Below are positions 51,092 through 59,734 of a DNA stretch of 64,000 bases, piece after piece (the first letter of the stretch is position 1; the number at the start of each line of letters is the position of its first letter). Both the position numbers and the translations under genes were made by a program. The notes under the pieces are model-generated. The model ran no database searches. It saw nothing but the letters and a program-made list of their open reading frames with translations, and was not told where the DNA came from. The stretch lies in assembly GCA_031963405.1 (NCBI GenBank), contig JASSUJ010000001.1, positions 2,046,001 through 2,110,000 of the forward strand, written 5' to 3'. Origin of the DNA: JASSUD01 sp031963405 (lineage in GTDB: Bacteria > Pseudomonadota > Gammaproteobacteria > Burkholderiales > Burkholderiaceae).

Positions 51092-51631
51092 TTGTTAAAT
51101 AAAATGACTCGAAAAAATATTGTGCACCTGTTGCTTGGCGCCTTATTAACCGTATCTGCGTTGCAGGTACAAGCTGTAGATACACGCATTGCTGCAGTAA
51201 ATTCAGATCGTATTTTGCGCGAATCAGTGCCTGCCAAAGAAGCGCAGAAAAAACTAGAGCAAGAGTTTTCAAAGCGTGGACGTGATCTGCAGCAAATGGA
51301 ACAACGCTTAAAATCAATGGCCGACTCGTTGGCGGATAAGGGTGCTAAGTTAACGCCGGTAAATCTTGAGAAGAAACAGCGTGAATTGGCGCAATTCGAT
51401 ATTGATTTGCAGCGTAAGAAACGTGAGTTCCAGGAAGACTTAAACCGGCGTCGTAATGAAGATTTAATTGCCGTGCTCGACTCTGCTAATAGGGCAATTA
51501 AACAAATTGCTGAGACAGAGCACTACGATTTGATTATTCAGGAAGCGGTCTACATTAATCCACGCATTGATATTACTGATAAGGTATTAAAAGCCTTAGA
51601 GCACGTAAATACTAAAGTTGACTTACGTTAG
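51092..51631 (+). CDS. skp: Periplasmic chaperone OmpH/Skp
   Basis: About 179 residues. It holds unfolded outer membrane proteins for BamA. A signal peptide with hydrophobic core HLLLGALLTVSALQVQA is followed by TRIAAVNSDRILRES and a long coiled coil (AQFDIDLQRKKREFQEDLNR), ending DITDKVLKAL. The start is ambiguous. AGAGAGG at 51079 best fits the TTG at 51092; ATGs at 51077 and 51104 are alternatives. It follows bamA as in most betaproteobacteria. Confidence 0.93.
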   Translation: MLNKMTRKNIVHLLLGALLTVSALQVQAVDTRIAAVNSDRILRESVPAKEAQKKLEQEFSKRGRDLQQMEQRLKSMADSLADKGAKLTPVNLEKKQRELAQFDIDLQRKKREFQEDLNRRRNEDLIAVLDSANRAIKQIAETEHYDLIIQEAVYINPRIDITDKVLKALEHVNTKVDLR

Positions 51632-51838
51632 TTTGCTAGGCGTGCCTTACCTTCGCAACTAATTCACATCGAAATAGCCCATCGTCGCCCGATTAACTCG
51701 CGTGTAGCGACGATGTCCTGTGCTAGATGCCCAGGTAGTTGAGGCACTAGTTCATACATAATTTGCCTACCTTATTGTTACTTTTAAATGCCTGATAAGG
51801 CGAAATACGGTAGACGAGACACGACAGATAAACACGAG

Positions 51839-52906
51839 ATGATTGTTACGCTTGATGAGCTTACGCAGCGTTTTGGAGGTAAGGTTGTCGGTGATGGCGC
51901 CACCCCTATCAAAGGTCTTGCGCCACTGAATTCGGCGGGTGCGCAGCATTTATCATTTTTAGCTAATCCTAAATATCTTGCCTTGCTTGAAACGACGGGT
52001 GCAGCAGCTGTGCTGATTGCTGAGGCTGATTTAGCTAACTTATCTGATCTTAAGCTTCCTTATCGCTGTGCGTTTCTTGTGACACCTAACCCTTATGCCT
52101 ACTTTGCTAGGGTAGCGCAGCTGTTCATAGCCGCTGGCACTGAGCAAGCCGCAGGTGTGCATCCCACTGCAGTGATTGATGCGAGTGCACAGATAGCGGC
52201 GAGTGCTTCGGTTGGGCCGCACGTGGTGATTGAGGCTGGTGCTGTGGTTGGGGAGCGTGTGCGGCTTGATGCGCATAGCTTTGTTGGGCGCGCTAGTGTG
52301 CTCGGTGATGAAATACATCTTTATCCCAAGGTCGTGATTTATCACGGCTGCAAAATTGGAGCGCGCACTATCATTCATGCGGGTGCTGTGATTGGTGCCG
52401 ATGGTTTTGGTTTTGCCCCTGATTTTGATGGCGATAAAGGTGAATGGGTAAAAATTCCGCAAGTAGGCGGGGTAACGATTGGTACAGGTGTTGAAATCGG
52501 CGCAAATACGACAATTGATCGGGGCGCGATGGAAGACACGGTCATCGAAGATGGCGTGAAAATAGATAATCTGGTGCAAATTGGCCATAACTGCCGTATC
52601 GGTGCCTATACCGTGATTGCTGGTTGCACCGGGATTGCAGGTAGTACGAAGATTGGCCGCCATTGCATGATCGGGGGTGCGGTTGGTATTGCCGGCCACA
52701 TTACGTTGACTGATCGAGTCACGGTGACAGGAAAATCTAGTGTCACCAAATCGTTGTTGAAAGCTGGGGTGTATTCGAGCCTTTTCCCGGCAGTGCCACA
52801 GGCAGACTGGAATCGTCAGGCTGCGCTATTACGCAGGCTAGGCGACATACGTACACGTTTAAAGCGATTAGAAACCACTTTTTGTCTTCAAGAAGATAAG
52901 TTATAG
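51839..52906 (+). CDS. lpxD: UDP-3-O-acylglucosamine N-acyltransferase
   Basis: 355 residues from ATG 51839 (MIVTLDELTQRFGG); the frame extends 17 codons upstream. It adds the second acyl chain in lipid A synthesis. The uridine-binding N-domain covers residues 1-105, then the left-handed beta-helix of hexapeptide repeats (ASVGPHVVIEAGAVVG and many more) with the catalytic His in VQIGHNCRIG. The TAG stop is within the arm of the following palindrome. Confidence 0.96.
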   Translation: MIVTLDELTQRFGGKVVGDGATPIKGLAPLNSAGAQHLSFLANPKYLALLETTGAAAVLIAEADLANLSDLKLPYRCAFLVTPNPYAYFARVAQLFIAAGTEQAAGVHPTAVIDASAQIAASASVGPHVVIEAGAVVGERVRLDAHSFVGRASVLGDEIHLYPKVVIYHGCKIGARTIIHAGAVIGADGFGFAPDFDGDKGEWVKIPQVGGVTIGTGVEIGANTTIDRGAMEDTVIEDGVKIDNLVQIGHNCRIGAYTVIAGCTGIAGSTKIGRHCMIGGAVGIAGHITLTDRVTVTGKSSVTKSLLKAGVYSSLFPAVPQADWNRQAALLRRLGDIRTRLKRLETTFCLQEDKL

Positions 52907-52984
52907 AAAGTCTGCCTAAGCCGGACGGCGGCAGGATATGCAACTGCAAGCCTCCTTGCCACCGACTTAGGCAGACCTTCTAAA
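52904..52984. repeat. Palindromic repeat carrying the lpxD stop
   Basis: TAGAAAGTCTGCCTAAGCCG and (other strand) TAGAAGGTCTGCCTAAGTCG are the arms (18 of 20 match). The core has GCAAGCCTCCTTGCC. It fills the whole lpxD-fabZ gap. Confidence 0.88.
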
Positions 52985-52989
52985 GAGAA

Positions 52990-53508
52990 ATGTTGATGGA
53001 ACAAGATACTCATAACCAAGATTTGCTGAAAGAAACAGCGAATTCGCCTGTAATTAATCTCGATATTCACAAGATTTTGTCGCAGCTGCCGCATCGCTAT
53101 CCCATTTTGTTGGTGGATCGCGTACTAGAACTTGAGCCACATAAGCGCATCAAAGCTTTAAAAAATGTCTCGATTAATGAGCCTTATTTTGTCGGCCATT
53201 TCCCGAGTCGGCCGGTGATGCCGGGCGTATTAATTTTAGAGGCCTTGGCTCAAGCGGCAGCGCTTTTGACCTTTGCTGAAGCGCAGTATGATCCAGCCAC
53301 GGTGCTGTATTATTTTGCCGGTATTGATAAAGCCCGTTTTAAGCGGCCGGTTGAACCCGGTGATCAACTCATCTTAAACGTAACTTTTGAGCGTCATTTA
53401 CGCAATATTTGGAAATTTAATGCTTGTGCTGAAGTCGATGGTGCAGTCGCGGCGCAAGCCGAATTGATGTGCACGGTTGTTAAGCAGTCTAGCGAAACGG
53501 ATCAATAA
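52990..53508 (+). CDS. fabZ: 3-hydroxyacyl-[acyl-carrier-protein] dehydratase FabZ
   Basis: 172 residues (starts at 52990 or 52996). It dehydrates hydroxyacyl-ACPs in fatty acid synthesis. The hot-dog fold signature is complete: LPHRYPILLVDRV with the catalytic His, VGHFPSRPVMPGVLILEALA with the catalytic Glu, and FAGIDKARFKRPVEPGDQL. The N-terminal 25 residues before the fold are longer than in E. coli. Confidence 0.96.
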   Translation: MLMEQDTHNQDLLKETANSPVINLDIHKILSQLPHRYPILLVDRVLELEPHKRIKALKNVSINEPYFVGHFPSRPVMPGVLILEALAQAAALLTFAEAQYDPATVLYYFAGIDKARFKRPVEPGDQLILNVTFERHLRNIWKFNACAEVDGAVAAQAELMCTVVKQSSETDQ

Positions 53509-53536
53509 GTGATCGCTTGTAAAGCGCAGTTTTTTA

Positions 53537-53640
53537 AGAAAACGCTGAAAAAGTGGGCGTAGTTTCATGCCAACCGCACTATGTTTTCTCGTTGTACTAG
53601 CATACTGTCTGTGCCGGCATTCCGGGCGCATGGTAAGTAC
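53537..53640. repeat. Degenerate repeat (family A) between fabZ and lpxA
   Basis: It retains AAGAAAACGCTGAAAAAGTG on the left and the core CTCGTTGTACTAGCATACTG with GTGCCGGCATTCCG. The right arm is decayed. Confidence 0.55.
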
Positions 53641-53709
53641 TGGTTGCGAGGCGCGATGCCACCATCTGGCTTAAAAAGACCTTCTTTATAACAAACTAAA
53701 AAGATCAGA

Positions 53710-54498
53710 ATGACACTGATTCATCCAACCGCCGTGATCGAGCGCGGTGCGCAAATTGACGGCACAGTCGAAATAGGCCCCTATACGGTAATCGGGGCAC
53801 AAGTCTGCATCGCGGCTGGGACGAAGGTTGGCTCGCACACGGTGATTGAAGGGTGCACCGCAATTGGCGAAGACAATCGTATTGGCAATTTCGCAGCGCT
53901 TGGTGGTGCACCGCAAGATATGAAATATAACGGTGAGCCAACTCGTCTTGAAATTGGTGCGCGCAATACCATTCGTGAATTTACCGCGATCCATACTGGT
54001 ACGACGCAAGATAAAGGTGTTACGCAAATTGGCGACGATAATTGGATTATGGGTTATGTCCATATTGCCCATGATTGCATGGTGGGGAACCACACTATTT
54101 TTTCGAGCAACGCGCAGATTGCGGGCCATGTGCAAGTAGGTGACTGGGCCATTGTAGGCGGCATGGCAGGCGTACACCAAGGTGTGCGGATTGGTGCGCA
54201 TGCGATGTTAGGTGGGGCATCTGCGTTGGTACAAGATTTACCCCCATTTGTGATTGCTGCAGGTGAGAAAGCTAAACCCTATGGAATTAATACAGAAGGT
54301 TTGCGCCGCCGTGGTTTTGAGCCAGATGCTATTGCCGCACTGCAATCTGCTTATCGGCTACTGTACAAATCAAAGCTCTCCTTCGAGGAAGCCATTACCC
54401 AACTGACTGAATTGGCTGAGCACAATGTTTCAGCATCTACTCATTTGCGCGCCTTTGCTGAGTTTGTCCGAGCAGCAAAACGAGGCATTATTCGCTAG
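53710..54498 (+). CDS. lpxA: UDP-N-acetylglucosamine acyltransferase
   Basis: 262 residues, normal length. First step of lipid A synthesis. The beta-helix of hexapeptides starts at ALIHPTA-like TLIHPTAVIERGAQIDG; the catalytic His is in GYVHIAHDCMVGNHT at about residue 122; the C-terminal helical domain has PFVIAAGEKAKPYGINTEGL. Intact. Confidence 0.97.
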   Translation: MTLIHPTAVIERGAQIDGTVEIGPYTVIGAQVCIAAGTKVGSHTVIEGCTAIGEDNRIGNFAALGGAPQDMKYNGEPTRLEIGARNTIREFTAIHTGTTQDKGVTQIGDDNWIMGYVHIAHDCMVGNHTIFSSNAQIAGHVQVGDWAIVGGMAGVHQGVRIGAHAMLGGASALVQDLPPFVIAAGEKAKPYGINTEGLRRRGFEPDAIAALQSAYRLLYKSKLSFEEAITQLTELAEHNVSASTHLRAFAEFVRAAKRGIIR

Positions 54499-54592
54499 GA
54501 AATGTTGAATAAGCCGGGGGCGTCGTCATGCCTCCTTGCTGTATCTACGCATTGTTTGCATCGACTTTCCTTTTTCGCGATTTATTCAGCCC
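54498..54592. repeat. Palindromic repeat (family A) after lpxA
   Basis: GAAATGTTGAATAAGCCGGG on the left and GCGATTTATTCAGCCCAAC on the right, core CATGCCTCCTTGCTGTATCT. It begins right at the lpxA stop (TAG at 54496-54498). Confidence 0.75.
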
Positions 54593-54631
54593 AACGTACT
54601 GCATTGGTAATTGAGATGAGTTTTTGAGGTG

Positions 54632-54745
54632 GTTGTGTTGGGGTTTCTTCGTTGTCCTAACCTACGAGATCTGCTTATGGTTTTCAAAAGGCTTGCGTAG
54701 GTTGGAGGGACTAATTGAATTAAAGGCCGAGCCCCAACATGTTGC
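54632..54745. repeat. TTGGGGTT-type inverted repeat (family B)
   Basis: GTTGTGTTGGGGTTTCTTCG and CGAGCCCCAACATGTTG, with CCTAACCTACGAGATC and GCGTAGGTTGGAGG inside. A short plus frame across it is a by-product. Confidence 0.55.
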
Positions 54746-54789
54746 TTTCGCTTATTTTCATTTCTCCATTTTTATGACTGGCGCTGCTA

Positions 54790-54849
54790 AGGAAGGTCTG
54801 CATAACTCGGCTCGTGCTCTCATGCCTTCTTGCTATGCAGACCTTCCTT
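54790..54849. repeat. Short palindromic repeat before lpxB
   Basis: AAGGAAGGTCTGCATAACTC and (other strand) AAGGAAGGTCTGCATAGCAA are near-identical arms; the core is CATGCCTTCTTGC. Same arm as the unit before uppS. Confidence 0.85.
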
Positions 54850-54903
54850 GAGTTGTAATGGCGGCGCTAAGCACTTAACTCATACATTCTCAATCTATTC
54901 AAC

Positions 54904-56067
54904 GTGCAAACTTCTACGGCTCCGTTTCAGGTGGCAATGGTGGCAGGCGAATCCTCTGGTGATTTGCTTGCTGCGCAGTTGCTTAACTCTTTGGCACTTA
55001 AGTTGCCTGCTGCTAGTTCCTATTTTGGGATTGGTGGTCCGCAGATGGCAGCAGCCGGTTTTGATGTGCGTTGGCCTGCGGAAAAATTAGCCGTGCGTGG
55101 CTATGTTGAAGCGCTACGTAATATTCCTGAAATTCTGCGCATTCGGCAAGCCTTAAAGCACGCTTTGTTGGCGGCGCCTCCCACGGCTTTTATTGGAATT
55201 GATGCACCTGATTTTAATTTAGGGCTAGAAGAGGCATTGCGTCGGGCGAAGATACCCACCGTACATTTCGTGAGCCCGTCGATCTGGGCTTGGCGCGCTA
55301 AGCGGATAAAAAAAATCGAGCGTGCAGTTGATTTGATGCTGTGTGTTTTTCCGTTTGAAACCGAAATATATGCACGTGCTGGGGTTGCCGCTCGCTATGT
55401 TGGGCACCCGTTGGCCGATAAAATTCCATTGGTGCCTGATTCAAGCGCGGCACGCCAGCAACTTGGCGTGGCGCAAGCGGGGCCGCTAGTTGCCGTATTG
55501 CCGGGAAGCCGGGCTGCTGAAATTAAATGGATTGCTCCGCCTTTTTTTGCCGCGATGGCCTTAATGCAGCAGCGCGAGCCAGCATTGCGCTTTGTGCTAC
55601 CTGTGGCAACACCCGCTGCCCGTCTACAGCTACAACCGTTAATGGAGGCTTACCCGCAGCTTGCTTTAACGCTCACAGAGGGTGCCTCTCATCTTGCTTT
55701 AGAAGCGGCTAATGCTGTGTTAGTAGCAAGCGGCACAGCCACGCTTGAAGCGGCTCTGTATAAAAAACCCATGGTTATCTCGTACAAGGTGCCTTGGCTG
55801 ACGGCGCAGATTATGCAGCGACAAGGTTATTTACCGTATGTAGGGTTGCCTAATATTTTGGCCGGGCGTTTTGTGGTGCCTGAATTATTACAAAATGCGG
55901 CTACTCCTCACGCATTAGCTGACGCATTGCTTAATCAGCTAAACGATGCAGCCAAGCAGCGCTCACTTGCTGAGCTTTTTACTGAGATACATTTAACCTT
56001 AAAACGTAATGCTGCTGAAGGTTCAGCGCAGGCAATTGCTGAATTAATCACAGCAAGAAGAGTGTAA
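54904..56067 (+). CDS. lpxB: Lipid-A-disaccharide synthase
   Basis: 387 residues with a GTG start. It condenses lipid X with UDP-2,3-diacylglucosamine. The signature AMVAGESSGDLLAAQLLNSL lies at residue 12, FIGIDAPDFNLGLE at about 100, SPSIWAWRAKRIKKIE, LPGSRAAEIKW at about 200, and SGTATLEAALYKKPMVISYK near 280. It is two bases from rnhB. Confidence 0.96.
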   Translation: MQTSTAPFQVAMVAGESSGDLLAAQLLNSLALKLPAASSYFGIGGPQMAAAGFDVRWPAEKLAVRGYVEALRNIPEILRIRQALKHALLAAPPTAFIGIDAPDFNLGLEEALRRAKIPTVHFVSPSIWAWRAKRIKKIERAVDLMLCVFPFETEIYARAGVAARYVGHPLADKIPLVPDSSAARQQLGVAQAGPLVAVLPGSRAAEIKWIAPPFFAAMALMQQREPALRFVLPVATPAARLQLQPLMEAYPQLALTLTEGASHLALEAANAVLVASGTATLEAALYKKPMVISYKVPWLTAQIMQRQGYLPYVGLPNILAGRFVVPELLQNAATPHALADALLNQLNDAAKQRSLAELFTEIHLTLKRNAAEGSAQAIAELITARRV

Positions 56068-56069
56068 CG

Positions 56070-56708
56070 ATGAGCGTAATTCAAGCACCATTCATAGAGG
56101 GCTCGACTACGGCGTTAGAGAGTTTAACCATACAAGATGCTGCACTAATTTGTGGGGTTGATGAAGCAGGGCGAGGGCCACTTGCTGGGCCAGTCGTGGC
56201 TGCAGCGGTCATACTCGATGCGCAACGGCCGATTGTCGGTTTAGCTGATTCCAAAAAGCTGTCTGCAAAAAAGCGCGAAGCGCTTTTTGCCTTGATTTGT
56301 GAGCGCGCACTGGCCTTTCACGTAGCCAGCGCATCCGTGACAGAAATCGATACGCTAAATATTCTGCAAGCGACAATGCTTGCGATGCAACGCGCAGTGG
56401 CTGGTTTATCAATAAAGCCTACGTTGGTAAAAATTGATGGTAATCGCTGCCCAGCATTAGATTTGCCGGCCATTGCGATTATTGGCGGTGATGGTTGCGT
56501 CGACTCGATTTCAGCGGCATCCATTCTTGCCAAAGTGACACGCGACAAGATGCTTGCTCAATTGCATCTAGCACACCCGGAATATGGCTTTGCCCAACAT
56601 ATGGGGTACGGTACCGTTCAACATCTCGCTGCCTTAAAAAAGCATGGGCCGTGCATGCACCACCGTCGCTCGTTTGCACCGGTTAGGAAGAGTTTGCAAG
56701 CTAACTGA
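56070..56708 (+). CDS. rnhB: Ribonuclease HII
   Basis: 212 residues. It removes ribonucleotides from DNA. The four acidic residues are visible in CGVDEAGRGPLAGPVVAAAV (Asp, Glu), LVKIDGNRCP (Asp) and SISAASILAKVTRD (Asp), plus DSKKLSAKKRE. Last gene of the envelope block. In Burkholderia it is followed by an rRNA methyltransferase gene and then ppsR; here an LRR gene takes that place. Confidence 0.96.
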   Translation: MSVIQAPFIEGSTTALESLTIQDAALICGVDEAGRGPLAGPVVAAAVILDAQRPIVGLADSKKLSAKKREALFALICERALAFHVASASVTEIDTLNILQATMLAMQRAVAGLSIKPTLVKIDGNRCPALDLPAIAIIGGDGCVDSISAASILAKVTRDKMLAQLHLAHPEYGFAQHMGYGTVQHLAALKKHGPCMHHRRSFAPVRKSLQAN

Positions 56709-57169
56709 GAAGCTACCCTGAAAGAATAAAAAATGGCATTGAGGAGCAGGGCGCGAGAATTTGTATCGTTGCCTTATGCCAAATTGGACACTTTGGTTTA
56801 GCGACTCAATCTTGCAATTAATTCGCAAGTGCTTTCGTTTTTCTTAAAGCGTACTGTTAAGCAGAATTCAAGATATTCTCACTTTGACTATAGTCACATC
56901 TATTCCTTATTTTTCTCTTTAAATCCCCGGAAATTATTGGTTTAGGGGCAATCAGGTAAAATACGGTCTGTGCTTATTCAAGAAAAATCTGACTTGTCGC
57001 TCGAAATTAACTTCTCTCGCCGTGGGGAAACCACAAGAAAGCTTATCGGAGATGATGCGAGAGTTAGGCATCTATTCTTCATTATTTCGCCCCCATCTTT
57101 TCAGATATTTCTGAAAAATAAATGGCGTTTTATTAGTAATATTCAATCAAAAATTATTAGGTATTTTTC
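56709..57169. other. AT-rich gap before the LRR gene
   Basis: 460 bp with no recognisable gene. A TAAAAT near 56956 with TTATTG 17 bp before could be a weak promoter. No PIP box. A short plus frame (56970-57173) lacks a ribosome site and runs into the next start. Confidence 0.4.
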
Positions 57170-58288
57170 ATGACACTTTCAGTTTCGCAAACTCCTCTAC
57201 TCGTGCGTATGCCTACTTCATCCAGGGATTACGGTGCATTATCAGAAAAAGAGCCTGTAACGAATTTGATAGAGATAATCCAGGAAACTCCTGTGAGCGC
57301 TTGGAGCGCATTAATTTCCCCGCTGATGTCTTGTTTCTCCACATGTTTTCCTGCATCAGAATCAGAGAGCGCTGAATTTAATGAAAAAAATGATAAAGCC
57401 TCAGCATTATATGCTCAACAAGGTTTTAAAAATTTACCATTAACTTCAGAATTTTTATCTCAGTCTGCGAAAATTAATGCTAATTCGATTTCACTGTCGC
57501 CTGAAGTTGAGAAAGAAATACAGGAATGCAAAGAAAAAGTAGATAGCATTATTAATAATTCTGGCTTGGCAGAGAATGAAGTTATAGAGGCAGTCAAAAA
57601 AGTATTAGGGCCATCGCAGCATATTGGTGTTTATTTTGATACTTTTAACTTTCATAATTTAAATTATATTAGAAATTGCAAAATTGTCCTTAATTCTATT
57701 GCTGAGAAAACAAATATAGAAAGTATAAGGCTGCATACAAATTATTTCTTTGCCGATGCTTTTAATTCAAGTGACATAATAGCTGCATTACAAGTAATTT
57801 TTGCAAAAAATACGTCGCTAAATTACATCGACTTATCGTTCGATCATGCATTCAATTATGGTTCATTGAGAATAGAGCAACTGAGATCTCTCAAGGAAGT
57901 CTTAACAGGGAAAAAAATTGCCAACCTTGATTTATCAGGAAATATAACGCGAGATTTTGGCTATTCAAATAGCACTATGGAAGAGATTTGCGGCTATTTT
58001 GGAAAAATGGAAATTACTGAGCTTCATTTAGATGATACAAATTTCAGAGGTGCGCATTACGAGCTCGGATTGTTAAAGGGTGCATTGCCAAACGCAAATG
58101 GTCTGAAGGTCCTAACTTTGAGAAATTACTTGCTTCAAAAAATGGGTGCAGATATTTTATTTTCGACATTAGGCCGTACGTCAATCGAAACTTTAGACTT
58201 AAGTGGAAACAATCTGACACCCTCTGAAAAAGCGCAGCTAAGTAATAGAAATAATAAATTTGGTCGGCGTATTAATATTATTCTTTAA
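57170..58288 (+). CDS. Leucine-rich-repeat protein of unknown function (effector-like)
   Basis: 372 residues. The first 110 residues are Ser/Thr-rich with a Cys-containing hydrophobic patch (SAWSALISPLMSCFSTCF). From about residue 165 a series of LRRs follows: SLNYIDLSFDHAFN, KIANLDLSGNITRD, EITELHLDDTNFRG, GLKVLTLRNYLL, SIETLDLSGNNLT, spaced roughly 27-35 residues, like the ribonuclease-inhibitor subclass. No kinase, ligase or LPXTG motif is seen. LRRs of this kind are common in effectors that act on eukaryotic hosts. Strongly AT-rich against its neighbours rnhB and ppsR, suggesting transfer. Function unknown. Confidence 0.82.
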   Translation: MTLSVSQTPLLVRMPTSSRDYGALSEKEPVTNLIEIIQETPVSAWSALISPLMSCFSTCFPASESESAEFNEKNDKASALYAQQGFKNLPLTSEFLSQSAKINANSISLSPEVEKEIQECKEKVDSIINNSGLAENEVIEAVKKVLGPSQHIGVYFDTFNFHNLNYIRNCKIVLNSIAEKTNIESIRLHTNYFFADAFNSSDIIAALQVIFAKNTSLNYIDLSFDHAFNYGSLRIEQLRSLKEVLTGKKIANLDLSGNITRDFGYSNSTMEEICGYFGKMEITELHLDDTNFRGAHYELGLLKGALPNANGLKVLTLRNYLLQKMGADILFSTLGRTSIETLDLSGNNLTPSEKAQLSNRNNKFGRRINIIL

Positions 58289-58339
58289 TGAAATTCTCTA
58301 TTTTTTTGATATTTTATAGGGTTTTATAAAAATAATTTT

Positions 58340-58379
58340 CCCGAAAAGTTAAAGTTTATTTGGCTTTTCGGGATTTTTT
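58340..58379 (+). terminator. Rho-independent terminator of the LRR gene
   Basis: TCCCGAAAAG and CTTTTCGGGA pair around a 13-base AT loop and are followed by TTTTTT, 52 bp past the stop. Confidence 0.85.
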
Positions 58380-58421
58380 ATTTTTGAAAAAGAATTTTTT
58401 GCCGTAGGGGTTAAATATTGC

Positions 58422-59237
58422 TTAATAAGCATGCTTATCCATCTTAATTTCTTGCAAAACAGTGGTGGCGATTTCTTCAATGGATTTATGCGTGGACATC
58501 AGCCATTTGATACCTTCGCGGCGCATGATGGTTTCTGCTTCATTGACTTCATAGCGGCAGTTTTCTAACGACGCATATTTACTGCCTGGGCGTCGTCCGT
58601 TGCGAATTTCAGCGAGTCTTTCTGCTGTAATTGATAAACCGAAAAGTTTTGCCTTATGCGAGAGTAATGCCGTGGGCAGCTTGTCGCGCTCGAAGTCTTC
58701 GGGAATCAATGGATAGTTGGCCGCTTTTACCCCATATTGCATCGCGAGATAAAGGCTAGTTGGGGTTTTGCCGCTGCGCGAGACGCCCACCAAAATCACA
58801 TCGGCTGCTTCAAGGTTGCGATTAGATTGTCCGTCGTCGTGTGCCAGCGAAAAATTAATCGCTTCAATGCGATTTTTATATTCTTCAGTATCAGCAGCTT
58901 GATGGCCGCGCCCTATTGTATGGCTAGACGATATCTTTAACTCCGCCTCAAGTGGCTCGATAAAAGCTTGGAACATATCTAGCACGAACGCATTAGCGTG
59001 CTGAATAATTTCCTTCGAGCCACCGTTAACGAACGTAGTAAAAATAATTGGACGCTGCTCGCTAAGGGCAGCCGCGTGGTTAATTCTTTCTAGCGCAGCA
59101 TAAGCTTTTTCGGGCGAATCGATAAAAGGCAGGCGAATCAGCGGGAATTTCAAATTAAATTGCGAAAGAATCGAATTGGCAAACGTCTCGGCAGTGATGC
59201 CAGTTCCATCAGAAACGATAAATACGGTGGGTGGCAT
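58422..59237 (-). CDS. ppsR: PEP synthase regulatory protein (bifunctional kinase/phosphorylase, DUF299)
   Basis: 271 residues from ATG 59237 (MPPTVFIVSDGTGITAETFA); the frame extends 23 codons upstream. It inactivates PEP synthase by ADP-dependent threonine phosphorylation and reactivates it by phosphorolysis. The P-loop is GVSRSGKTPTSLYLAMQYGV, followed by KAANYPLIPED. It is divergent from its target ppsA, the usual arrangement. Confidence 0.95.
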   Translation of the reverse strand: MPPTVFIVSDGTGITAETFANSILSQFNLKFPLIRLPFIDSPEKAYAALERINHAAALSEQRPIIFTTFVNGGSKEIIQHANAFVLDMFQAFIEPLEAELKISSSHTIGRGHQAADTEEYKNRIEAINFSLAHDDGQSNRNLEAADVILVGVSRSGKTPTSLYLAMQYGVKAANYPLIPEDFERDKLPTALLSHKAKLFGLSITAERLAEIRNGRRPGSKYASLENCRYEVNEAETIMRREGIKWLMSTHKSIEEIATTVLQEIKMDKHAY

Positions 59238-59661
59238 TGAAGTGGAAGAGTAAGAGTGAAAGTGAGCTATTAAAACATTTCTTAAAGTCTGTTCATAGCC
59301 TCCCATTTAGGGTTGTGTGTTGCTTAGATGGTGGTTGTGTTGGGGTTCTTAATTTTAAATTCATCATCTCAACCTACGAATTCCTCCTTTGACAAGGGAT
59401 ATTTTGGAAAGCGTTAAACAGGCTCTTACACTTTTTTGCATCGCGCCTTAGCCGAGATCAGGTATCATCTCTGCCTTTATCGGATACAGATTTGTTACGC
59501 GCGGCGCTAAATTTTAGTGCCTCAGCGTAAATTGCAGATTGTGGAAGGTCCCATATGATGGTGATGGGAGCATCGCTAAAAGCGCTATTAAAGTGCATCA
59601 CTACTTTAATAGAGCAGCCTTATGAGGTTAATCGTGAGCGGATTTCTTGAAATAAATGGGT
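59238..59661. other. Divergent promoter region of ppsR and ppsA
   Basis: About 424 bp. It contains a family B site (GTTGTGTTGGGGTTC near 59335 with CTCAACCTACG near 59368) and, around 59287-59430, worn CTGTTCA-type arms. No -10/-35 pair is clear enough to call. Confidence 0.45.
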
Positions 59662-59710
59662 AGGGCTTATGCGAAGGCACACTAATCAAGTATGCCTTCG
59701 CATAAGTCCT
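59662..59710 (+). promoter_or_regulatory. 18-bp inverted repeat in the ppsA leader
   Basis: AGGGCTTATGCGAAGGCA (59662-59679) and TGCCTTCGCATAAGTCCT (59693-59710) pair at 17 of 18 positions around a 13-base loop, 25 bp before the ppsA ATG. It is unlike the two repeat families of this window. It could be an operator or an RNA hairpin controlling translation. There is no T-run. Confidence 0.55.
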
Positions 59711-59734
59711 ATTTCTTTGCAGCCAGAGGTTTCT

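Noticed and set aside
54624..54851. Plus frame between lpxA and lpxB
   Set aside because: It runs through two inverted repeats and has no ribosome site.
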